Shown here piece after piece: positions 57,201 through 61,130 of a stretch of DNA of 64,000 nt. The DNA lies in NCBI RefSeq assembly GCF_027579695.1, contig NC_083589.1:39619335-39683334 (forward strand), in the 5' to 3' direction. A program made the translations under genes and the position numbers. Numbering within the stretch: the first letter of the stretch is position 1; every line of letters starts with the position of its first letter. Below the pieces are notes generated by a model. That model had not been told where the DNA came from. It ran no database searches and was given only the letters and a program-made list of their open reading frames with translations. Source of the DNA: Neoarius graeffei (Eukaryota > Chordata > Actinopteri > Siluriformes > Ariidae).

Positions 57201-58663
57201 TGAATCTCAAGAGAAGGTGGGTCATGCAGCAAGACAACGACCCTAAGCACACAAGTCGTTCTACCAAAGAATGGTTAAAGAAGAATAAAGTTAATGTTTT
57301 GGAATGGCCAAGTCAAAATCCTGACCTTAATCCAGTCAAAATGTTGTGGAAGGACCTGAAGCGAGCAGTTTGTAAGGAAACCCACCAACATCCCAGAGTC
57401 GAAGCTGTTTTGTACAGAGGAACGGGCTAAAATTCCTCCAAGCCGGTGTGCAGGACTGATCAACAGTTACCAGAAACGTTTAGTTGCAGTTATTACTGCA
57501 CAAGGGGGTCACACCAGATACTGAAAGCAAAGGTTCACATCTTTTTGCCACTCACAGATATGTAATATTGGATCACTTTCCTCAATAAATAAATGACCAA
57601 GTATAATATTTTTGTCTCATTTGTTTAACTGGGTTCTCTTTATCTACTTTTAGGACTTGTGTGAAAATCTGATGATGTTTTAGGTCATATTTATGCAGAA
57701 ATATAGAAAATTCTAAAGGGTTCACAAACTTTCACGCACCACTGTAAGTCATGTGATCTGGTTTTCACGGTCACGTCTTGAATGGAAAATGTGAACCCAG
57801 ACTTGTCATTTATATTATGAGTTTTGCGCATGTTTGTTTTGTTAGCAATAATCCAGCCAGCTAACCTTCTTTTATTGACGTTTCTGTATTGGGGCGGCAC
57901 GGTGGTGTAGTGTTTAGCACTGTCGCTTCACAGCAAGAAGGTTCTGGATTTGAGCCCAGTGGCTGGCAAGGGCCTTTCTGTGTGGAGTTTGGATGTTCTC
58001 CCCGTGTCTTTGTGGGTTTTCCCCACAGTCCAAAGGCATGCAGTTAGGTTAACTGGCTACTCTGAATTGTCAATAGGTGTGAATGGTTATTTTCCCAATC
58101 CTGGAAATGTATCCGGAAGGGCATCCGGCATAAAACTATACTCCAACTAATATGACCTGGACCAATAGGGTCCACATGGCAGTGACTCCTACACATGCAA
58201 GTAGGACAAGCTGGAAGAAGTGAGCGAGCGTGATTGAAGATTGATTGATGTGTTAATACTAAGTGAATAGTACTATAAACTCAATAATGAAGTGTGAATA
58301 TTTTGTTTACTGTAATTACATTACATAACGTAAGTGCATTTAGAAAGTGCACTTGTATGGTAGGTGAATTTGAATAACTGTCCAGTGAATATAGCTACAA
58401 GGTACTGAATAATAAACTAGGCACTCAGTTTTGTATATATTGTCACTGCTTTCCTGTCTGTGCAGGTATCTCAGGAGAGCATATTCAATAAGATGAGCTC
58501 CTCTAACCTGGCATGCGTGTTCGGGGTTAACCTGGTGTGGCCTCGTCACGGCGGTGTGTCTCTGAGCGCCATCACACCACTCAACATATTCGCAGAGCTG
58601 CTCATCGAGCACTACAGTGCCATCTTTAGCTCCCATTGCCCTCCACAGCAGGTACTGCCCTGA
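31163..58663 (+). CDS. arhgap8: ARHGAP8-like Rho GTPase-activating protein (12 coding exons)
   Basis: Spliced exons give a 421-residue protein. Residues about 41-195 form a BCH/CRAL-TRIO domain (opening '[18 protein letters not shown]'; '[20 protein letters not shown]' at the core), which in this family binds GTPases, lipids and partner proteins. A Pro-rich linker with PPPRPPLP (211-218) suits SH3 binding. The RhoGAP domain (about 235-421) has GIFRRS at 258-263 with arginine finger Arg261, '[13 protein letters not shown]' at 297-309 and '[10 protein letters not shown]' at 370-379; it accelerates GTP hydrolysis by Rho-family GTPases in the cytosol. Wording in the BCH and RhoGAP parts is closer to ARHGAP8 than to ARHGAP1, from memory. 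All introns are GT-AG, phases match at every junction and the total is divisible by three. The start codon (31163) is the first in-frame ATG; an upstream coding exon cannot be excluded. Confidence 0.9.
31353..33592. mobile_element. hAT-type element, 2.24 kb, no intact transposase
   Basis: Starts CAGGCTTTTAG and ends CTAAAAGCCTG, with the exact 8-bp TSD CATGCAGG at 31345-31352 and 33593-33600. An 8-bp TSD and CAG-type ends indicate hAT. Inside are repeated 'ggggttggttgtcaca' motifs (32359, 32713, 32740) with an inverted copy near 33100, and GC hairpins near the right end. I see no readable transposase. Confidence 0.88.
33668..34347. mobile_element. Harbinger-like MITE
   Basis: 680 bp with inverted ends sharing 'gtttacattagaccgtatc'. 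Flanked by TAT (33665-33667) and TAA (34348-34350), consistent with a decayed 3-bp TWA-type target as in PIF/Harbinger. The SINE sequence is continuous when the element and one TAT are discounted. No transposase. Confidence 0.75.
34504..35550. other. Intron 2 sequence, nothing recognised
   Basis: No repeat ends or domain-like frames. A short TG run lies near 35383-35400. Confidence 0.4.
35568..35632. repeat. (AT)n microsatellite
   Basis: About 32 uninterrupted AT units immediately next to the SINE at 35633. Confidence 0.97.
35633..36000 (-). mobile_element. tRNA-headed SINE copy in AT repeat
   Basis: Full-length, little-diverged minus-strand copy. Its tail end adjoins the AT repeat and its head ends '...accgtgccgcccc'. 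The AT repeat may have hidden its TSD or grown from its tail. Confidence 0.93.
36010..36125. repeat. Compound T-run, (CT)n(GT)n(AT)n microsatellites
   Basis: A T run at 36010-36023, CT units at 36051-36085, GT units at 36086-36103 and AT units to about 36125. Confidence 0.95.
36126..36728. other. Intron 2 sequence, nothing recognised
   Basis: Several homopolymer runs (T and C) but no repeat boundary or coding signal. Confidence 0.35.
36729..37095 (+). mobile_element. Composite SINE: same tRNA head, different tail
   Basis: 36729-36912 is the dominant SINE's head and first half. After 'catgcagttaggttaat' it switches to an unrelated tail ('gctgcccactgctctggg', 'gggttaaatgcagagagg', 'atgaataaagttgtg') and a TTTC run. 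That tail is a common fish SINE/LINE 3' end. It is either a chimeric SINE or two abutting truncated elements. Confidence 0.7.
37098..37990. mobile_element. Tc1-type MITE, copy 1, with a SINE inside
   Basis: Ends 'agtaccagtcaaaagtttgg' and '...actttttactggtactgc' are inverted. The interior matches, in antisense, the interior of 41073-42624 (for example 'ggtgactccctcatgaagct'). It contains the SINE at 37494-37866. No transposase. Confidence 0.8.
37494..37866 (+). mobile_element. tRNA-headed SINE inside a Tc1-type MITE, 12-bp TSD
   Basis: Flanked by ATGTTCCATGTG at 37482-37493 and 37867-37878. Little diverged. The antisense MITE copy near 41190 ('aacatgtggaacattttata') shows the uninterrupted site. 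Confidence 0.93.
38421..38795 (-). mobile_element. tRNA-headed SINE with 12-bp TSD
   Basis: Flanked by exact TAATCCAAACAT at 38409-38420 and 38796-38807. Full-length, close to consensus, so probably recent. Confidence 0.95.
38808..39412. other. Intron 2 sequence, nothing recognised
   Basis: AT-rich intron end leading to the acceptor at 39411-39412. Confidence 0.4.
39413..39538 (+). CDS. arhgap8: ARHGAP8-like coding exon, residues 14-56
   Basis: Acceptor 'ctgtttttag', donor GTAAAA. It begins in phase 1, completing a Glu codon. It encodes an acidic Glu/Gln-rich stretch and the conserved entry of the BCH domain, [10 protein letters not shown] at residues 41-50. Confidence 0.88.
39539..40379. 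other. Start of intron 3, nothing recognised
   Basis: No repeat ends found. Short T and C homopolymers at about 40080 and 40245. Confidence 0.35.
40380..40735 (+). mobile_element. Element fragment with hairpin and a short conserved-looking frame
   Basis: A hairpin at about 40622-40716 has arms 'atatcagatatattccattc' and 'taatggaatatatctgatat'. Just upstream, the ATG at 40492 opens '[20 protein letters not shown]' followed by 'DALNTRKE', then intron-like or non-coding sequence after a GTATG donor. This opening resembles the N-terminus of DUF3504/Crypton-related fish proteins as I remember them. The frame is truncated by any reading. Confidence 0.4.
41073..42624. mobile_element. Tc1-type MITE, copy 2, split by a hAT element
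   Basis: Inverted ends TACAGTACCAGTCAGAAG and '...TTTTGACCGGTACTGTA' at TA borders. The interior is antisense to 37098-37990. It is interrupted at 41512 by a hAT insertion and resumes at 42530. Confidence 0.82.
41512..42529. mobile_element. hAT element inside the Tc1-type MITE
   Basis: Ends TAGGGCTGTAA / TTACAGCCCTA. 8-bp TSD GCATCCAT (41504-41511) and ACATCCAT (42530-42537), 7 of 8 matching; the other MITE copy supports ACATCCAT as original. Subterminal 'tcgatttgtatcgcg' and 'atttcgatacgc' motifs are partly palindromic. No transposase frame. Confidence 0.85.
43005..43806 (+). mobile_element. 5'-truncated LINE with TCTAA tail
   Basis: The frame at 43043-43564 encodes the C-terminal end of a LINE reverse transcriptase: '[11 protein letters not shown]', 'HGAALRFVI', '[20 protein letters not shown]', '[19 protein letters not shown]'. 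The UTR then ends 'gggatcaataaagttcaatc' with TCTAA repeats. Essentially the same 3' end occurs antisense at 20713-20815. Confidence 0.75.
43830..44005 (+). mobile_element. Second LINE 3' end with AAATA tail (tentative)
   Basis: 'gtatctcagtgggaccttcc' followed by 'tggaaaaataaaggctaaat' and AAATA repeats is a recurrent fish LINE/SINE 3' end. Only the UTR is present. Confidence 0.5.
44526..44583. repeat. (TG)n microsatellite abutting a splice acceptor
   Basis: About 28 GT units end some 17 bases before the AG of the exon starting at 44601. The short remaining pyrimidine stretch is 'tgtgttttag'. Confidence 0.97.
44601..44688 (+). CDS. arhgap8: ARHGAP8-like coding exon, residues 56-85
   Basis: Acceptor 'tgtgttttag' lies directly after a long TG repeat; donor GTGAGT. 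Encodes [11 protein letters not shown] and '[14 protein letters not shown]' of the BCH domain. Confidence 0.92.
44801..44932 (+). CDS. arhgap8: ARHGAP8-like coding exon, residues 85-129
   Basis: Acceptor 'tctttcacag', donor GTGAGT. Encodes '[15 protein letters not shown]', 'YFHYGL' and '[16 protein letters not shown]', the most conserved part of the BCH domain. Confidence 0.94.
45173..45259 (+). CDS. arhgap8: ARHGAP8-like coding exon, residues 129-158
   Basis: Acceptor 'catctgttccag', donor GTAGAC. Encodes [16 protein letters not shown] and 'FKPLI' of the BCH domain; separated from the next exon by an intron of only 83 bases. Confidence 0.93.
45343..45441 (+). CDS. arhgap8: ARHGAP8-like coding exon, residues 158-191
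   Basis: Acceptor 'tttcatctag'. The donor is GTCTGA, weaker than the others in the gene. Encodes '[16 protein letters not shown]' and '[11 protein letters not shown]', the end of the BCH domain. Confidence 0.9.
46312..46523. mobile_element. TTAA MITE (piggyBac-like)
   Basis: 212 bp between TTAA at 46308-46311 and 46524-46527, with inverted ends CCTCCTAGGGCTTAG and '...GGGCCTTAGGAGG'. Internal 'cacatgcgtggac' and 'ccacatatgtggac' palindromes. No coding capacity. Confidence 0.75.
46524..47603. other. Rest of intron 7, nothing recognised
   Basis: Together with 45442-46307 this is the intron between the BCH and Pro-rich exons. A G run occurs at 46187-46202. No other repeat boundary seen. Confidence 0.4.
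47604..47714 (+). CDS. arhgap8: ARHGAP8-like coding exon, residues 191-228 (Pro-rich linker)
   Basis: Acceptor '...gatcag', donor GTGAGT. Encodes a basic stretch, then [18 protein letters not shown], a likely SH3-binding segment conserved in ARHGAP1 and ARHGAP8. Confidence 0.9.
47842..47868. repeat. (GT)n microsatellite in intron 8
   Basis: About 13 GT units, some 60 bases before the exon at 47932. Confidence 0.93.
47932..48005 (+). CDS. arhgap8: ARHGAP8-like coding exon, residues 228-253
   Basis: Acceptor 'tttttttaag', donor GTGAGA. Encodes '[20 protein letters not shown]', the first helix of the RhoGAP domain. Confidence 0.9.
48183..48250 (+). repeat. (TC)n tract forming the polypyrimidine region of an acceptor
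   Basis: About 27 TC units to 48238, then 'gtccccccccag' ending at the acceptor AG (48249-48250) of the arginine-finger exon. The microsatellite itself is the pyrimidine tract. Confidence 0.95.
48251..48328 (+). CDS. arhgap8: ARHGAP8-like coding exon, residues 253-279 (arginine finger)
   Basis: Acceptor 'ccccccccag' follows a long TC microsatellite; donor GTGAGC. Encodes [14 protein letters not shown]. The first Arg of FRR is the catalytic arginine finger by alignment with the GxxRxS motif of RhoGAP domains. Confidence 0.94.
49700..50868 (-). pseudogene. Tigger-like transposase N-terminus, interrupted
   Basis: Starts [16 protein letters not shown], then '[19 protein letters not shown]' and KSFA. 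This is the psq/CENP-B-type helix-turn-helix opening of pogo-family transposases. The hAT insertion interrupts it at 50741; beyond the insertion (minus strand from 49762) it continues [14 protein letters not shown], in agreement with the family. It ends soon after. No catalytic DDE domain is present. Confidence 0.72.
49763..50741 (+). mobile_element. Deleted hAT element within the Tigger-like transposase
   Basis: 8-bp TSD CCGCAAAA at 49755-49762 and 50742-50749. Ends TAGAGCCCTGCACTCCCGC and (reverse complement) TAGAGGTCTGCGCGGGAC. Subterminal 'gcgggagcgggac' is repeated at least three times on the right. At 50072 the ATG opens [17 protein letters not shown] and 'GTFTVKKSR', like the start of a BED-type hAT transposase; the rest is deleted. 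Confidence 0.85.
51435..51563 (+). CDS. arhgap8: ARHGAP8-like coding exon, residues 279-322
   Basis: Acceptor 'ttgcctcag', donor GTGAGT. Encodes '[19 protein letters not shown]' and '[13 protein letters not shown]'. The Lys and Arg of '[13 protein letters not shown]' line the GTPase interface in RhoGAP domains. Confidence 0.94.
52065..52168 (+). CDS. arhgap8: ARHGAP8-like coding exon, residues 322-356
   Basis: Acceptor 'gtttttcacag', donor GTAAGG. Encodes '[20 protein letters not shown]' and '[11 protein letters not shown]', the helix before the conserved Asn region. Confidence 0.92.
52284..53025. mobile_element. TIR-bearing DNA element, non-autonomous
   Basis: 742 bp with ends TACAACCCCAATTCAAAAA and '...TTAATTGGGGTTGTA'. 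A recurrent teleost repeat. TA-like target suggested by the flanks. No transposase frame. Lies in the last coding intron. Confidence 0.75.
53611..53947 (-). mobile_element. tRNA-headed SINE with TSD
   Basis: Flanked by GCAGAGTGTCCA (53599-53610) and GCAGAGGGTCCA (53948-53959), one mismatch. The body is missing a block around 'gtcgccaggtcatcgcaggg'. Confidence 0.88.
54011..54672. mobile_element. Tigger/pogo-like MITE
   Basis: Ends CAGGTAGTTGTCGACTTGCG and '...GACTACCTG' are inverted at TA borders (54009-54010, 54673-54674). Repeated 'tacgacc' motifs occur near both ends. A 'gtttccgccccagctcc' unit occurs three times in the interior (54109-54236). Confidence 0.75.
54934..55441. mobile_element. 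Palindromic MITE (probably Harbinger-type)
   Basis: Inverted ends 'acccctttccaccaaatc' and 'gctttggtggaaaaggggc', with longer arms containing 'ccagggctggttcgg' and 'ggccccgaaccagccctgg'. 'gaaccggtt' motifs recur. TSD not resolved. Confidence 0.7.
55442..56149. other. Intron 12 sequence, nothing recognised
   Basis: No repeat ends or coding motifs visible. Confidence 0.4.
56150..57746 (+). mobile_element. Nearly complete Tc1-like transposon, inactive
   Basis: 1.6 kb with inverted ends TACAGTGGTGCGTGAAAG / CTTTCACGCACCACTGTA at TA borders and a plus-strand transposase gene in between. Size and order (TIR, leader, transposase, TIR) match full-length Tc1 elements of fish. It lies in the last intron of the ARHGAP8-like gene in the same orientation. 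Confidence 0.95.
56510..57430 (+). pseudogene. Tc1-family transposase, frameshifted, altered DDE triad
   Basis: Opens [20 protein letters not shown] with the paired-like DNA-binding domain. The frame shifts near 56690 and again near 56785 and 56950. The catalytic part shows WTDETK (first Asp), [10 protein letters not shown] (second Asp) and [14 protein letters not shown], where Tc1 proteins normally have Glu two residues after the Pro (PIENLW); here it is Lys. The protein would cut and paste the element at TA sites, but this copy has lost both frame and third catalytic residue. Confidence 0.92.
57893..58225 (+). mobile_element. SINE head with an alternative tail
   Basis: 57893-58086 is the tRNA-headed SINE head and first half, diverged. 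It then switches to 'tccggaagggcatccggc' and 'gtgactcctacacatgcaag', the tail of another common fish SINE type. A second example, with 36729-37095, of this head joined to a foreign tail. Confidence 0.65.
58466..58663 (+). CDS. arhgap8: ARHGAP8-like last coding exon, residues 357-421 and stop
   Basis: Acceptor 'ctgtctgtgcag'. Encodes [20 protein letters not shown], with the conserved Asn370, then '[18 protein letters not shown]' and TGA at 58661. A potential in-phase donor CAG/GTACTG at 58652 could give an alternative C-terminus. Confidence 0.92.
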   Translation, partial: VSQESIFNKMSSSNLACVFGVNLVWPRHGGVSLSAITPLNIFAELLIEHYSAIFSSHCPPQQVLP

Positions 58664-59855
58664 GTGTGCCCTCCACACACTCCCACTACAGCTCACAGCA
58701 GGAAGCCCAGCACCTGGCCTTGTTGTTGTTATTGCATGTGCCACTGATATGATGTATGGACACTCAGTGACCTGTGGAGTCATGGGACAAAAAAATCGAC
58801 GCTCTGTAAGCTTATTGTACTGTGGACCGAAACACTAAGACTGCACATTGTGGATTCTACTTTAACACTAAAAACACACAATGTCTTTTATTATGATGAA
58901 TGTATTTACTTCTGAACTTCTCATAAGTTAGGTTTAGCGAACACACCGAGCCACAGTTAGCACTGATCTCTTTGGATTAATTATAAATGAAAATGTTAAG
59001 GCACGTGTTTCTACAGGGGCAGCAAACATTACGTTAATGCCATATACTGTACATTAATATGTATGCATAGTGTTTATTATACAGTTCCTTGCTCAAGTAC
59101 TGATGTGAGGTATATGGGCTTGTATATCTCTCTCTCACACACACACACGCACAGCTTTAGCCATGAACAAAGGTAAATGCACAAAGCAAATTTCCCTTAA
59201 ATTGCAACTGCACTCAAGATTGCCATGGCAACCGTTCACTGGATGCAGCAGTGATCATCTTGAAGGGGTGAAATTATAAAAGCATTGACCTGTTATGAAA
59301 TAACATTCCCAATACTACATTTTTATGCTTTGCTGGTCTTTTTATTAAATTTTATAGTCCACTAATGAGTTATGTAGACTTGATTGCGTCTGACCTGATG
59401 CCAGATAATGACTCTAAGATAAGTGGCTGCTCGGTACTGATCTAGATTTGAATCATCCTTCACCATTTAGGTCATTTTATCAACACCCTCTGCTCATCCA
59501 GCACACATTTCATGGTAAAAGTGCAACGATGGGTCTGTATTAAGGTCAGAGATTCTTTAAAACCCTCCTAGAGCCAAATTACAGGCCATCAGCCAGAATA
59601 TGATGTTGACAAGAAAAGGTAAGAGTTTGTGTATCGGTTATGAAAGAATATTTTCCTGAAGGAGTTGCTACAAGGCTTAGTGTTGGAATTGTTAATATCA
59701 TTCAAATGTAGCTTATCTGTATATAGATATCATGTCTGATTTTATACCAGATTAATCTACCTGTACTGGTTTCTGATACTAATGTGTTAAGCTATTTTAA
59801 TAGATGAAGCCAATAAAATGAGGAATACTTTAATAAAGTTTTTCACAACAATCTT
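58664..59855 (+). terminator. arhgap8: 3' UTR and poly(A) signals of the ARHGAP8-like gene
   Basis: After the stop at 58661-58663 there is about 1.2 kb without repeats, then AATAAA at 59812-59817 and again at 59832-59837 followed by a T-rich region. This is the most likely end of the transcript. The exact cleavage site cannot be read from sequence. Confidence 0.6.
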
Positions 59856-59981
59856 GATATTATTATTATTATTATAATACCCCCGCTCCGGGGGGGAATA
59901 CTGGTTTACCTCTGTCCGTATCTCTATCTGTCTGGAACACCCTTTTTCTCAGCAACCACAAATCACAGCTGCTTGGGGTTC

Positions 59982-60513
59982 TACACTACCGTTCAAAAGT
60001 TTGGGGTCACCCAGACAATTTTGTGTTTTCCATGAAAAGTCACACTTTTATTTCCCACCATAAGTTGTAAAATGAATAGAAAATATAGTCAAGACATTTT
60101 TCTGGCCATTTTGAGCATTTAATCGACCCCACAAATGTGATGCTCCAGAAACTCAATCTGTTCAAAGGAAGGTCAGTTTTATAGCTTCTCTAAAGAGCTC
60201 AACTGTTTTCAGCTGTGCTAACATGATTGTACAAGGGTTTTCTAATCATCCATTAGCCTTCTGAGGCAATGAGCAAACACATTGTACCATTAGAACACTG
60301 GAGTGAGAGTTGCTGGAAATGGGCCTCTATACACCTATGGAGATATTGCACCAAAAACCAGACATTTGCAGCTAGAATAGTCATTTACCACATTAGCAAT
60401 GTATAGAGTGGATTTCTGATTAGTTTAAAGTGATCTTCATTGAAAAGAACAGTGCTTTTCTTTCAAAAATAAGGACATTTCAAAGTGACCCCAAACTTTT
60501 GAACGGTAGTGTA
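59982..60513. mobile_element. Tc1-type MITE, 532 bp
   Basis: Perfect-looking ends TACACTACCGTTCAAAAGTT and 'AACTTTTGAACGGTAGTGTA'-type (with one-base variations) at a TA target. The second repeat unit (near 61050) shows the empty site 'ttctataccg'. Deletion derivative of a Tc1 family widespread in aquatic vertebrates. No transposase left. Confidence 0.88.
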
Positions 60514-60589
60514 TACCGTTTTCAGGTCTGTCGCGTATCGACTTGCTGTTTACCGACTGAATGTATTTACGAAACATATAACATGGATG

Positions 60590-60955
60590 GGTGGCACGGT
60601 GGTGTAGTGGTTAGCGCTGTCGCCTCACAGCAAGAAGGTTCTGGGTTCGAGCCCCGTGGCCGGCGAGGGCCTTTCTGTGCGGAGTTTGCATGTTCTCCCC
60701 GTGTCCGCGTGGGTTTCCTCCGGGTGCTCCGGTTTCCCCCACAGTCCAAAGACATGCAGGTTAGGTTAACTGGTGACTCTAAATTGAGCGTAGGTGTGAA
60801 TGTGAGTGTGAATGGTTGTCTGTGTCTATGTGTCAGCCCTGTGATGACCTGGCGACTTGTCCAGGGTGTACCCCGCCTTTCGCCCGTAGTCAGCTGGGAT
60901 AGACTCCAGCTTGCCTGCGACCCTGTAGAAGGATAAAGCGGCTACAGATAATGAG
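60590..60955 (+). mobile_element. tRNA-headed SINE with 10-bp TSD
   Basis: Flanked by AACATGGATG at 60580-60589 and 60956-60965. Full-length and close to the consensus of the copies at 37494 and 35633. Confidence 0.93.
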
Positions 60956-61130
60956 AACATGGATGTACAAAATTTTCGTAACACTTTTTTCTCAGCAACT
61001 ACAAATCACAATTGCTTGATATTTGGTAGCGAGCTTCAGCTTGGGGTTCTATACCGTTTTCAGGTCTGTCGCACATCGACTTCCTGTTTACCGACTGAAT
61101 GTATTTACAAAACATATAGCGTGGATTTTG

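Larger units (their letters stand above)
59880..61130. repeat. Duplicated repeat unit holding a MITE and a SINE
   Basis: A unit of the type 'cttttttctcagcaac(c/t)ac' ... 'ttggggttctataccg' ... 'accgactgaatgtatttac' occurs twice in direct orientation: once at about 59938-60580 (split by the MITE at 59982-60513) and once at 60985-61120. The SINE at 60590-60955 separates the copies. Origin of the unit is unknown to me. Confidence 0.65.

Noticed and set aside
31163-58663. Assignment of the gene as ARHGAP1
   Set aside because: Considered because of the shared BCH-RhoGAP layout. Stretches such as [22 protein letters not shown] and SSNLACVFG fit ARHGAP8 better than ARHGAP1 as I recall both; a phylogeny would settle it.
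58340-58783. 147-codon minus-strand frame opposite the last coding exon
   Set aside because: Shadow of the GC-richer coding exon on the other strand; composition and lack of motifs argue against a gene.
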